From a virus, in the IMG/VR virus record IMGVR_UViG_3300048447_000459, positions 1 through 23,789 of that record: a stretch of DNA of 23,789 nucleotides; one strand, given 5' to 3'. The translations under genes and the position numbers were made by a program. This document shows, piece after piece, positions 15,263-22,897 of the stretch (positions are counted from its first letter, which is position 1; each line of letters opens with the position of its first letter). Below the pieces are notes generated by a model. It was given only the letters and a program-made list of their open reading frames with translations, did not search any database and had not been told where the DNA came from.

Positions 15263-15455
15263 GGCGGTTCTCCCAGTAGTGGCGTAAACGAGTGAGGTAG
15301 CGGGGAATCAGCAGCCCGATTTGTAGCGCCAGGTAGAGCAGGGTTAGCACCGTGACCCAATCGGCGGGCGTCATGCCGCCGACGTGCAGCAGCGAGACGA
15401 TGGCCGGGGGCGCAGCTTTGGCGCTTTCGGTGGTGATTTCAAAGTGGTGGCTCAT
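15252..15455 (-). CDS. Holin (HP1-type, small, single membrane segment)
   Basis: This is a 67-residue protein with a hydrophilic N-terminus (MSHHFEITTESAKAAPPAIV), one clear membrane helix (WVTVLTLLYLALQIGLLIPR) and a basic tail (YLTRLRHYWENRRGS). The pattern, including AAPPAIVSLLHVGGMTPADW, resembles small holins of the HP1 family. It lies between tail protein X and the endolysin, the place of P2 holin Y, but is shorter and unlike Y. It is likely to form the lysis pore or depolarise the membrane so that the SAR endolysin is released. Confidence 0.8.
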   Translation of the reverse strand: MSHHFEITTESAKAAPPAIVSLLHVGGMTPADWVTVLTLLYLALQIGLLIPRYLTRLRHYWENRRGS

Positions 15456-15478
15456 ACGGGCCTCGGCGGTTTAGAACG

Positions 15479-15703
15479 TTAATCCCACAGGTTCACCGTG
15501 GGGGCGCGTTGGGTGGCCTGGGGAATGGCAGGCAGGTTGACCGGCGTGCCGTGGGGCAGCATCGGCCCCTGTTCTGCCAGCCCGGGGTTGGCGGCCAGCA
15601 CTTGCTCGGTGACGCCTCGGGTGGTGCCATAGACGCGGTAGCAAATGGCATCCAGGGTGTCGTGCTGCTGGGCGCGCACGGTGGTGGATTGAGAGCGGGT
15701 CAT
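15479..15703 (-). CDS. X: Tail protein X (LysM-like)
   Basis: The 74-residue protein has RAQQHDTLDAICYRVYGTTR, LAANPGLAEQGPMLPHGTPV and NLPAI, the LysM-like fold of P2 gpX (~67 residues). It is a tail component, probably near the tail hub. The start overlaps the stop of L by ATGA. Confidence 0.93.
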   Translation of the reverse strand: MTRSQSTTVRAQQHDTLDAICYRVYGTTRGVTEQVLAANPGLAEQGPMLPHGTPVNLPAIPQATQRAPTVNLWD

Positions 15704-16185
15704 ATCAGCTCGACCGTGCTGTGTGGCCGCCCTTCGATCTCGCTGATCGCCCAGGCGGCGTCGCGGCGGTAGCCATCGGCGGGGGCTTGGAGCTGTTCGC
15801 CTCGCTCCCGGGCGCTGTTGGTGGCGTCATAATCGGCGTAGTGCTCCAGCAAGCTGGCGTGAGCGGTGGAGTACACGGCGCGCAGGTAGAGCACGTTGAA
15901 CACTTCCGGCGACTGCCACACAGGAATGGGCAGCGAGGCCATGGTGGGGTAGCCCGCTTCGACCTTGGCCTGCTGCCAGTGGCGCAGCACGCGGTTGACC
16001 GTGATCATGGCGGCCTTCAGGGCGCTTTCGATGCGCGGCTGAGTGATGGTGCTGTCTAGCCGGTGGGTGGCGCGAAAGTCGCTGGGCTGGATGTCTGGCC
16101 AGAAGCCGTTGTTTTCGAGCGGGCTGTCGAGCGGCTGCTCGGTGGTGTCGCTTTTGGGTGTGCCTGCCGAGATAAAGCTGCTCAT
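15700..16185 (-). CDS. L: Head completion protein gpL
   Basis: This 161-residue protein begins at the ATG at 16185, chosen because AGGAGG lies 4 bases upstream. The 19 residues that precede it in frame are basic and unlike the family. Conserved blocks are NNGFWPDIQPSDFRATHRLD and ALKAAMITVNRVLRHWQQAK, plus a C-terminal YRRDAAWAISEIEGRPHSTV as in P2 gpL (~169 residues). It closes the filled head. A 146-bp gap separates it from M, more than elsewhere in the operon. That gap contains a short dyad, GGCGTTAAAACGCC (16269-16282), and nothing else recognised. Confidence 0.94.
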   Translation of the reverse strand: MSSFISAGTPKSDTTEQPLDSPLENNGFWPDIQPSDFRATHRLDSTITQPRIESALKAAMITVNRVLRHWQQAKVEAGYPTMASLPIPVWQSPEVFNVLYLRAVYSTAHASLLEHYADYDATNSARERGEQLQAPADGYRRDAAWAISEIEGRPHSTVELI

Positions 16186-16331
16186 CGTGCCTCCTGGTAG
16201 CGGGTAAACGTGTTTCGCGCGGGGTCGGGCGCGATGAATCAAAAGGGGGTGGGCGGCGTTCGAGCGTGGGCGTTAAAACGCCTGGCTCTTACGTCGCGCC
16301 CCCTGACGTCGGCGGTCGACTCGGTTGGCCG

Positions 16332-17012
16332 CTAGCCCGTGGGCTGAGCAGCAGCGTTCTGTTTGCGTTCACGTTCCAGGCGTTCGAGGTCTTTCTTCAC
16401 GCCAATGCGGTCGTTGAGCGAAAGGGCACGCTCCAGTTGGTGCTGGGCGTCGTCTAGCTGGCCGGTGGCTCGGCAGGCGTAGCCCAGCGCTTTGTGCAAC
16501 TTGGCGCGGATCTGGTCGTGCATATCCGCATCCCGGGTGAGCGCTTCCACATCGACTAAGTGAACAAGCAGGGCGGTGGTGTCTGCGCCTTCTTCATCGA
16601 GCTGCTTCAGCGCTTGGTCGGCGACTTCCTCGGCGATGATGGCGGCGGTGCCGCGCTCGAATTGATCCGGCGGGGTAAGGCCGTGCTTGGTGGCGTACTT
16701 GGCGATGGCAATGGCCCCGGCGAGGTCGCCGGCATCGATGCGCCAGAGCATCACGCGCATCAGCACGTCGTCTTGCGCGCCCTGGCCCGCTTCCAGGACG
16801 CCGGTGATGTATTCGGCGTACTTGGGCAGGATCTCGCGCTTGATCTCGGCTTTGCGCTCCATGGATTGGGTGGATTTGAGCAGGCGATAGTCTTCAAACA
16901 GCGCGGCTTGCATCAGCTCATACGCTTCGCCTTGCATGGGGGCTTCTCCCGCGTCAGCGGCGGCGAGGGCCGCGCTGACGCGTTCAAAGTGGCGGCGGGC
17001 TGGGCTGGTCAT
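16332..17012 (-). CDS. M: Terminase small subunit gpM
   Basis: The 226-residue protein (P2 gpM ~247) starts MTSPARRHFERVSAALAAAD. It has YRLLKSTQSMERKAEIKREI, EYITGVLEAGQGAQDDVLMR and WRIDAGDLAGAIAIAKYATK, the conserved phage small terminase/endonuclease pattern. A TPR-like C-terminal helix pair follows (HKALGYACRATGQLDDAQHQ). With gpP it recognises and cuts cos. It follows N after 9 bp. Confidence 0.95.
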   Translation of the reverse strand: MTSPARRHFERVSAALAAADAGEAPMQGEAYELMQAALFEDYRLLKSTQSMERKAEIKREILPKYAEYITGVLEAGQGAQDDVLMRVMLWRIDAGDLAGAIAIAKYATKHGLTPPDQFERGTAAIIAEEVADQALKQLDEEGADTTALLVHLVDVEALTRDADMHDQIRAKLHKALGYACRATGQLDDAQHQLERALSLNDRIGVKKDLERLERERKQNAAAQPTG

Positions 17013-17021
17013 CGTGTCTCC

Positions 17022-18071
17022 TTAACCGTTCACTGCTGCTGGGGACATCTCGATGTTTTCCACCAGGCAGCCCGCGCCGAAGTCTTCCACCACGTAGGCG
17101 TCGTTGGAGGACTCGTAGTTCTCAATGCGGTTGCGCTTGGGGTTTTCGGTGACGAAGCGGCGGCGGGCGCCGTTCTGCCAGTAGACCGAGAGGTTATCCA
17201 GGGTGGTGACCATCAGCGCGTTATCGGGGAAGAAGGGCACATCCATGCCTTGCAGCCCGCCGATGCGCTTCTGGCTGATCACTAGGTCGGCGGCCAACTG
17301 CTCGCTGGGCGGTAGCTGGTTGAGCAGCGGGAAGTACTTATCCGACATCAGGTTGCGGCCGAGGATGACCACTAGACCGGGCAGGCGGCGGAACCAGGGG
17401 GCGATGAGGCTGTTCACCACGTCGTAGACCAGGGCATTTAGCGTGGCGTAGTCGCCAACGATGCCTCCCGGGATGGTGTCGTTGGGTGTCGGGTCGATCA
17501 GCACTTTGCCGTTGGTTTTACCACCGGTCATCACTCGTGCCGGTGACTGGGTGCGGTAGTGCTGCAGCCAGCCGATGTTGACGTCTTGGAGGTACGGGTT
17601 GGCGACCGGGTCGGTTTGCACGGCGGCGGAGGTACCGTTGAAGCCGATCATCATGCGATCCAGCGCCTGCTGGCGAACGATGACATCGCGCACCATGGCC
17701 TGGAAGTTGGGGAACTTGGCCCAGGCATCCAGCTTGGCGTAACCCAGGTGGGTGTCGAATTCGGTCATTCGGCATTCGTAGCCCTGAGCATCCAGCGTGG
17801 TGAGGTCGCGGGTTTTGCGATCCTGGTTGGCGACGTTGGTACGGGCGGCGATGGGGCCGGTAACGCCGAGGGCGAGCTTTTCGCCTTTCAGCTCATCGAC
17901 GCCGACCATGTTGATGCGCGAGAGGAAGTCGCTGGATTCCTGAATGCGCTTTTCCAGCCGCTGCTGGATGGTGGGGTCGACGGCGAATTTCTGGGTGGCG
18001 TCCGGGACGCCGTTGAGCTTCGCCACCTGGGCGGCGAAGTTGTTGAAGTGCTTGCGGGTATCGTTACGCAT
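17022..18071 (-). CDS. N: Major capsid protein gpN
   Basis: The 349-residue protein (P2 gpN ~357) begins MRNDTRKHFNNFAAQVAKLN. It has the P2-type conserved segments ESSDFLSRINMVGVDELKGE, GWLQHYRTQSPARVMTGG, LVVILGRNLMSDKYFPLLNQ, AADLVISQKRIGGLQGMDVP and NYESSNDAYVVEDFGAGCLV. This is the HK97-fold capsid subunit, and in P2 it is cleaved near its N-terminus by gpO. It lies 9 bp downstream of O. Confidence 0.97.
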   Translation of the reverse strand: MRNDTRKHFNNFAAQVAKLNGVPDATQKFAVDPTIQQRLEKRIQESSDFLSRINMVGVDELKGEKLALGVTGPIAARTNVANQDRKTRDLTTLDAQGYECRMTEFDTHLGYAKLDAWAKFPNFQAMVRDVIVRQQALDRMMIGFNGTSAAVQTDPVANPYLQDVNIGWLQHYRTQSPARVMTGGKTNGKVLIDPTPNDTIPGGIVGDYATLNALVYDVVNSLIAPWFRRLPGLVVILGRNLMSDKYFPLLNQLPPSEQLAADLVISQKRIGGLQGMDVPFFPDNALMVTTLDNLSVYWQNGARRRFVTENPKRNRIENYESSNDAYVVEDFGAGCLVENIEMSPAAVNG

Positions 18072-18080
18072 GGGCGTCTC

Positions 18081-18893
18081 TTAGCAGTCGGTTTCGATGT
18101 CGGTGTCGCCGCCGGTGGCAGGCGTGCGGGCCGGGCGGTTGGGGGTGCTGTCGAGCTGGGTGTAGAGCGCGTCGAACTCTTTTTTCAGGGTCTCGTGGGC
18201 GCTTTTGAGCTCGTGGAAGGCGGCTTGCGTGGGGCGCTTTTTCAGGGCGTCGCTGAGTGCCTGGTGTTTTTCCACGAACAGGCCAAGGGTCTCTTCCAGC
18301 TCGCTGCGGAAGGCCTCAAAACCGGCGGCGCTTTTGGCATCCTGCTTTTTGAACAGCGCTTTGACCCGCTCGGCAAGCGAAGGGCCTTGTTCTTGAGGTT
18401 CATCACTAAACGAGAGGTCGGTTTCCAGCGCTTCGGAGAAGAGGTTCTCCGGGCGCTGTTTGCGGGCGGCCAGCGGGGAGTTTTTGCCCTCAGAGGCGCT
18501 GAACTTGAGCATGGAGGTGCCGAGCGAGGCGGGAGAATCCGTGACCGCCAGCCCGACCAGGTAGGCTTCGCCGGTGTCAGCAAAGTCGAGGTCGATCTCC
18601 ATGGAGGTGTAGACCTTCTGACGTTTTTCGACGAGCGCCTTGAGTTCGTCGGTGGGGTCGATCTCGGCGTACAGGCCTAGCTTGCCGTCGTCGTCTGCCT
18701 CGGTTTTGAGTGCGGTCACGTCGCCATAGGCTTTGAAGGGGCCTTCCGGCAGCAGGCCTTTGATGTGTTCCATATTGACCCGGCAGCCGTACTTGGCGGG
18801 GTCGAAGTTGGCGGCCATTTGGGTGAGCCATTCGGCGCTGATGGTGCGGCCATCGGTGGTTGCGCCTTCTTTTGCGATACGGTGCCAGGGCAT
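18081..18893 (-). CDS. O: Capsid scaffold and serine protease gpO
   Basis: This 270-residue protein begins at the ATG at 18893 (PWHRIAKEGATTDGR), preceded by a GAGG. An in-frame ATG at 18962 is rejected because it lies only 12 bp from the late-activator box and adds non-homologous residues. The P2 gpO protease triad is recognisable as D14 (TTDGR), H43 (VNMEHIKG) and S97 (KVYTSMEI). The C-terminal half (about 160-250) is a charged coiled-coil scaffold, and the end DIETDC resembles the P2 terminus. It acts as internal scaffold, then cleaves capsid proteins and itself. It is the first gene of the O-to-S operon, divergent from P. Confidence 0.96.
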   Translation of the reverse strand: MPWHRIAKEGATTDGRTISAEWLTQMAANFDPAKYGCRVNMEHIKGLLPEGPFKAYGDVTALKTEADDDGKLGLYAEIDPTDELKALVEKRQKVYTSMEIDLDFADTGEAYLVGLAVTDSPASLGTSMLKFSASEGKNSPLAARKQRPENLFSEALETDLSFSDEPQEQGPSLAERVKALFKKQDAKSAAGFEAFRSELEETLGLFVEKHQALSDALKKRPTQAAFHELKSAHETLKKEFDALYTQLDSTPNRPARTPATGGDTDIETDC

Positions 18894-18973
18894 GGTCGGG
18901 CCTCGGTGAGTGGGTGGGCGTTTGACTGCGGTCAGGTTCCCCGCAGTGGGGCCTTGGCTCAATGAGGGCTGGG

Positions 18974-18993
18974 TGTAAGTGGTGCTACTTACA
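18974..18993. promoter_or_regulatory. Late-activator (Ogr/Delta-like) box shared by divergent O and P
   Basis: TGTAAGTGGTGCTACTTACA consists of two perfect 7-bp inverted arms and a 6-bp spacer. It lies between the starts of O (minus) and P (plus), as the P2 promoters PO and PP do. It is the only fully symmetric copy of the box in this window and the only one that would serve both directions. Confidence 0.75.
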
Positions 18994-19039
18994 TCGGGCG
19001 GGGCAATCGTGACCGTGCCTGCGCGGGTACGCTGGCGGC

Positions 19040-20818
19040 ATGACAGCCCAAGCCCTGATTGACGACGACCAGCACCGACTTTCTGCCCGCCATCTCTATT
19101 GGATGGGGTGGCGGATTGCGCGCATTGCCGAGTTCCTGGATTTGCCCCGAGCCACCGTGGATTCGTGGAAGAAGCGCGACGCCTGGGACGAGGCCACGCC
19201 GACCCAGCGAGTAGAGGGGGCGTTGGAAGCGCGCCTGGTGCAGCTGATTTGGAAGGAGCAGAAAGAGGGCAAGGATTTTAAGGAGATCGACTTGCTGGGC
19301 CGCCAGATCGAGCGGCTTGCCCGGGTGCATAAGTACCAGGGCAGCGGGAAGGAAGCCGACCTGAACCCCAACATCGAGCGCCGCAACGAGGGGCCGAAAA
19401 AGAAGCCCGCCCGAAACGATGTAGGTGATGAGGGGGTGATTCAGATTGTCGAGGCGTTCGAGGCCTCGCTGTTCGATTACCAGCGGGGCTGGTACCGGGC
19501 GGGGCAGCATGAGCGCATTCGAAACCTGCTCAAGTCGAGGCAGATCGGGGCGACCTGGTACTTCGCCCGGGAGGCGATTGCCGATGCCATGGAGACCGGC
19601 AAGAACAAGATCTTCATGAGCGCGAGTAAGGCCCAGGCGCACATCTTCCGCCACTACATCGTGCAGTTCGTGAAGGAAGTGACCGGGGTGGAGCTCAAGG
19701 GCGACCCGATCATTCTCGCCAATGGCGCGGAGCTGCATTTTCTGGGTACCAATGCGAAAACCGCCCAGGGCTACCACGGCGATACCTACCTGGACGAATA
19801 CTTCTGGATTCATGGCTTCGAGACGTTCCGCAAGGTGACGTCGGGCATGGCCATGCACAAGAAGTGGAAGCAGACCTACTTCAGCACGCCTTCCTCGGTA
19901 GCCCATGAGGCGTACCCGTTCTGGACCGGTGACCGGTTCAACAAACGCCAGAAGAAAGCCGACCGGGTGAAGATCGATGTGAGCCACGCGGCGCTGAAAA
20001 ACGGGGCGCGGGGGCCGGATGGCCAGTGGCGGCAGATCGTGACCATTGAGGATGCGATTGCCGGGGGCTGTGACCTGTTCGACATCGACCAGTTGCGCCT
20101 GGAGTACAGCGACGATGAGTTTGCGAACCTGCTGATGTGCGAGTTCGTGGACGATACGCAGAGCGCTTTCCCGCTGGCGATGATGCAGCGCTGCATGGTG
20201 GATAGCTGGGATGCCTGGCGGGATCTGAAACCCTTCGCGCCTCGGCCGTATGGCGAGCATCCGGTATGGATTGGCTACGACCCGGCGGGGGATGGTGAGG
20301 ACGGCGATGGGGCAGGGTTGGTGGTTGTCGCGCCGCCGAAAACCGCTGATAGCAAGCACCGCATTCTGGAACGCCACCGCCTCAAGGGCCGCGACTATGA
20401 AGCCCAGGCGGAATTTATCCGCAGCGTGACCCGCCGCTATAACGTGACGTTTATCGGTATCGATACCTCGGGCCTAGGTGAAGCCGTGGCCCAGCTGGTG
20501 GCGAAGTTCTTCCCCACTGTCACCCGGTACCGCTATACCCCGGAAATGAAGTCGCGCCTGGTGATGCAGGCGCAGCAGATCATCAACAAGGGGCGGCTTG
20601 AATTCGATGCAGGCTGGGTGGATCTAGCGCAGTCGTTCATGGCGATCCGCCGGGAGCTGACCGCCTCCGGACGCCAGATGACCTACACCGCCGGGCGCAA
20701 CAACCAAACCGGCCACGCTGACTTGGCTTGGGCGACCATGCACGCCTTACACAATGAGCCTCTTGATGGCCCTGCCGACTATGGCACGGGCCGTTCCCTA
20801 ATGGAGATGTACGGATGA
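19040..20818 (+). CDS. P: Terminase large subunit gpP (ATPase and nuclease)
   Basis: The 592-residue protein (P2 gpP ~590) has an N-terminal helix-turn-helix-like part (IARIAEFLDLPRATVDSWKK). The ATPase has a non-canonical Walker A (KSRQIGATWYF, from about residue 164) and Walker B (TYLDEYFW, D252/E253). The RNase-H-like nuclease begins WIGYDPAGDGEDGDG (D414), with FIGIDTSGLGEAV as the second acidic motif. It packages DNA into the prohead and cuts at cos. The stop overlaps the start of Q by ATGA. The late-activator box lies 46 bp upstream, so the leader would be very short. Confidence 0.97.
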   Translation: MTAQALIDDDQHRLSARHLYWMGWRIARIAEFLDLPRATVDSWKKRDAWDEATPTQRVEGALEARLVQLIWKEQKEGKDFKEIDLLGRQIERLARVHKYQGSGKEADLNPNIERRNEGPKKKPARNDVGDEGVIQIVEAFEASLFDYQRGWYRAGQHERIRNLLKSRQIGATWYFAREAIADAMETGKNKIFMSASKAQAHIFRHYIVQFVKEVTGVELKGDPIILANGAELHFLGTNAKTAQGYHGDTYLDEYFWIHGFETFRKVTSGMAMHKKWKQTYFSTPSSVAHEAYPFWTGDRFNKRQKKADRVKIDVSHAALKNGARGPDGQWRQIVTIEDAIAGGCDLFDIDQLRLEYSDDEFANLLMCEFVDDTQSAFPLAMMQRCMVDSWDAWRDLKPFAPRPYGEHPVWIGYDPAGDGEDGDGAGLVVVAPPKTADSKHRILERHRLKGRDYEAQAEFIRSVTRRYNVTFIGIDTSGLGEAVAQLVAKFFPTVTRYRYTPEMKSRLVMQAQQIINKGRLEFDAGWVDLAQSFMAIRRELTASGRQMTYTAGRNNQTGHADLAWATMHALHNEPLDGPADYGTGRSLMEMYG

Positions 20819-21858
20819 GCGACGCGGCAGCAAAGCCACGGGTGCGCGTGCCCGCTTACGTGACAGATACCGAGACCACGGCCGCGCCTGCCAAAGCGGA
20901 GGCGTTTAGCTTCGGCGAGCCGACGCCGGTGATCGATGGGTACGATTTTTTCTATACCGGCTGCTGGATGCTGGGCAATGAGTGGTACGAGCCGCCGGTG
21001 GATTTTCCCGCGCTGGCCCAAACCTACCGGGCCACGGCGCACCATGGCTCGGCGATTCAGGTGAAGCGCAATATTCTGGTGCGCTCGTTCATTCCTCACC
21101 CGCTATTAAGCCGCCAGGCATTTAGCGCGCTGGCCACCGACTATCTGGTGTTTGGCAACTGCTACCTGGAGCGGATCTTTGGCCGCTTGGGCAGGCTGCT
21201 GGCATTGAAGCCTGCGCGGGCGAAGTACGTTCGCCGTGGGGCAGATCTCAAACGTTACTTCTGGGTGCCCAACTGGTCAGAGCGCAGCGAGTTCGATGAG
21301 GGCAGCATCATCCACCTGCTGGAACCGGATATTAACCAGGAGGTGTATGGCGTGCCGGATTACCTGGGTGCGCTGCAGTCGATCTTCCTCAACGAGAACG
21401 CCACGCTGTTCCGGCGCAAGTACTACCTGAATGGCTCCCACGCGGGGTTTGTGATGTACGTCTCTGACGCAGCCCACAACCAGGAAGACATCGACGCCAT
21501 GCGCACCGCGCTGAAGGAGTCGAAGGGCGTGGGCAACTTCCGCAACCTGTTCCTGTACAGCCCCAACGGCAAAAAGGATGGCATCCAGATCATCCCGATC
21601 TCTGAAGTAGCCGCGAAGGACGACTTCGCCGCGATCAAGAACATCACCCGCGACGACCAGCTCGCTGGCCACCGCATTCCCCCGCAGCTGATGGGCATTA
21701 TCCCCAACAACACCGGCGGCTTCGGCGACGTGGAGAAAGCCGCCAAGGTGTTTGTCACCAACGAACTGGAGCCAGTGCAGGCGGTGTTCAGTGAGATCAA
21801 CGACGTGCTGGGGGAGGAGGTGATTAGGTTTCGGGAGTATTCGCTAGACCCACAATAA
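20815..21858 (+). CDS. Q: Portal protein gpQ
   Basis: The 347-residue protein (P2 gpQ ~344) has YDFFYTGCWMLGNEWYEPPV, LVFGNCYLERIFGRLGRLLA, HLLEPDINQEVYGVPDYLGA and HRIPPQLMGIIPNNTGGFGD, the conserved P2-type portal segments. As a dodecamer it forms the DNA entry vertex and the docking site for the terminase. It is co-translated with P through an ATGA overlap. It ends three bases before the A-run of the hairpin at 21863. Confidence 0.97.
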   Translation: MSDAAAKPRVRVPAYVTDTETTAAPAKAEAFSFGEPTPVIDGYDFFYTGCWMLGNEWYEPPVDFPALAQTYRATAHHGSAIQVKRNILVRSFIPHPLLSRQAFSALATDYLVFGNCYLERIFGRLGRLLALKPARAKYVRRGADLKRYFWVPNWSERSEFDEGSIIHLLEPDINQEVYGVPDYLGALQSIFLNENATLFRRKYYLNGSHAGFVMYVSDAAHNQEDIDAMRTALKESKGVGNFRNLFLYSPNGKKDGIQIIPISEVAAKDDFAAIKNITRDDQLAGHRIPPQLMGIIPNNTGGFGDVEKAAKVFVTNELEPVQAVFSEINDVLGEEVIRFREYSLDPQ

Positions 21859-21883
21859 AAAAGCGCCTGGCATGACCAGGCGC
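21855..21883 (-). terminator. Hairpin after Q, oriented to stop leftward transcription
   Basis: A perfect 8-bp stem (GCGCCTGG / CCAGGCGC) with a 5-base loop at 21863-21883 is flanked on the left by AAAAAA. On the minus strand the hairpin is therefore followed by TTTTTT. No T-run follows on the plus strand, so it is a better terminator for transcripts coming from the right than for the P-Q message. Confidence 0.7.
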
Positions 21884-21944
21884 CTATCGCTCGTTTCATC
21901 CCTGAAAGCAGTGGAGGCGTCCCGGCCCCGCAAGCGATACCCAT

Positions 21945-21977
21945 TACTGTATATCAATACTGTATATTTGAACAGGT
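21945..21977 (+). promoter_or_regulatory. Two overlapping LexA-like (SOS) boxes upstream of the methyltransferase
   Basis: TACTGTATATCAATACTGTA (21945-21964) and TACTGTATATTTGAACAGGT (21958-21977) overlap by seven bases. The second has an exact CTGT-N8-ACAG (21960-21975). The first matches the E. coli consensus at 17 of 20 positions but ends ACTG. The downstream box ends 9 bases before the ATG of the methyltransferase. LexA control is inferred from the motif. Confidence 0.72.
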
Positions 21978-21984
21978 ATCATGG

Positions 21985-22746
21985 ATGATGAATCGACCGA
22001 TTTTGCCCTGGATGGGCGGCAAGCGCCGCTTGGCTAAACAGATCCTACCGCTCTTCAAAACGCACACCGCTTACGTGGAGCCCTTCTGCGGCGGTGCTGC
22101 GCTCTTCTTTATGAAAGCCCCCAGCAAAGTGGAAGTCATCAACGACGCCCACGGGGAGCTGGTCAACCTCTACCGCGTAGTGAAGCACCACCCGGATGAG
22201 CTGGTGAAACAATTCCGCTGGGGGCTGATCAGCCGGGAAGAGTACCTCACCCAACGCAATATCGACCCTCGCCACCTGACGGATATCCAGCGAGCTGCGC
22301 GCTTCTTCTACCTGCAAAAGTTGGCCTTCGGTGGCAAGGTGAGTGGCCAGACGTTTGGCACCTCTGCCGTATCCCCACCACGAATGAACCTGCTACGAAT
22401 TGAGGAAGATCTTAGCGCCGCGCACTTACGCCTGGCTCGTACAGTGGTCGAGCACTTGGACTGGGCAGAGTGCATCAAACGCTACGATCGGGAAGGGACG
22501 CTGTTTTACCTCGACCCACCATATTGGGGAACAGCCGGCTATGGCTGTGACTTCCCGCTGGAGGAGTACTACCGGATGGGAGAGCTGGCCCGAACAGGGC
22601 AGGGGCAGTTCGTGATCAGCGTCAACGACACGCCAGAGATGCGCGACGCCTTCAAAGGGCTAACCATCCAGACAACCGAAATTCGATACACTGTAGGGCA
22701 GAAGGCGACAGGGCCGAGGGGTGAGTTGATCATTAGCAACCGCTAG
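21985..22746 (+). CDS. N6-adenine DNA methyltransferase (D12 class, Dam-like)
   Basis: The 253-residue enzyme is of the D12/Dam family. It has LPWMGGKRRLAKQI (residues 7-20), the AdoMet-binding motif YVEPFCGGAALFF (30-42) and the catalytic DPPYW (177-181), then VISVNDTPEMR. It would transfer methyl groups to adenine N6; the target sequence cannot be read off. All main motifs are intact. The gene lies between portal Q and the cos candidate, where P2 has no gene, and is followed by its own terminator. Two LexA-like boxes overlap its promoter region, so it is probably expressed on DNA damage. It could protect phage DNA against host restriction or alter packaging or replication signals. ATG at 21985 and the next codon ATG at 21988 are both possible starts. 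Confidence 0.92.
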   Translation: MMNRPILPWMGGKRRLAKQILPLFKTHTAYVEPFCGGAALFFMKAPSKVEVINDAHGELVNLYRVVKHHPDELVKQFRWGLISREEYLTQRNIDPRHLTDIQRAARFFYLQKLAFGGKVSGQTFGTSAVSPPRMNLLRIEEDLSAAHLRLARTVVEHLDWAECIKRYDREGTLFYLDPPYWGTAGYGCDFPLEEYYRMGELARTGQGQFVISVNDTPEMRDAFKGLTIQTTEIRYTVGQKATGPRGELIISNR

Positions 22747-22765
22747 GCTGGTAGCCTTACTTATG

Positions 22766-22795
22766 AAGCCGCTCCATTGAAGGGCGGCTTTTTCT
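22766..22795 (+). terminator. Intrinsic terminator after the methyltransferase gene
   Basis: AAGCCGC (22766-22772) pairs with GCGGCTT (22784-22790) and is followed by TTTC on the plus strand. It lies 20 bp past the methyltransferase stop. Confidence 0.82.
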
Positions 22796-22850
22796 TTGCT
22801 GACGTCCACCAAAAAAATCAAGCCTGCTGCCCCAGGCCCGCCACCCCAAG

Positions 22851-22883
22851 GCGCGCCGTCGACTCCCCGCCCCGCCTGCGCGC
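22851..22883 (-). other. cos: Candidate cos site (cohesive-end cleavage site)
   Basis: On the minus strand 22876-22858 reads GGCGGGGCGGGGAGTCGAC, followed by GGCGCGCC. P2 cos, as I recall it, is GGCGAGGCGGGGAAAGCAC followed by TGCGCGCT. The first 13 bases differ at one position, and the GCGCGC just beyond is kept. Orientation and place (beyond the 3' end of Q) are those of P2. The flanking 22747-23012 stretch has no gene. Confidence 0.65.
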
Positions 22884-22897
22884 TAAATGTGTTGGTT

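Noticed and set aside
16269-16282. Dyad GGCGTTAAAACGCC in the L-M gap as a terminator or late box
   Set aside because: It has a short stem and no T-run, and does not match the TGT-N14-ACA box. It is kept only as a note in the L entry.
17559-18680. 373-codon plus-strand frame opposite N and O
   Set aside because: It is a shadow of two well-recognised genes in GC-rich DNA, with Gly/Val/His-rich composition and no family signature.
18894-18962. Longer N-terminus for gpO starting at 18962
   Set aside because: That start would lie 12 bp from the activator box, and its 23 residues have no counterpart in gpO. The ATG at 18893 has a GAGG upstream.
18989-20377. 462-codon open frame on the minus strand opposite the terminase gene
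   Set aside because: It is antisense to a clear gpP gene with intact motifs. It has Arg/Leu/His-rich shadow composition and no recognisable domain.
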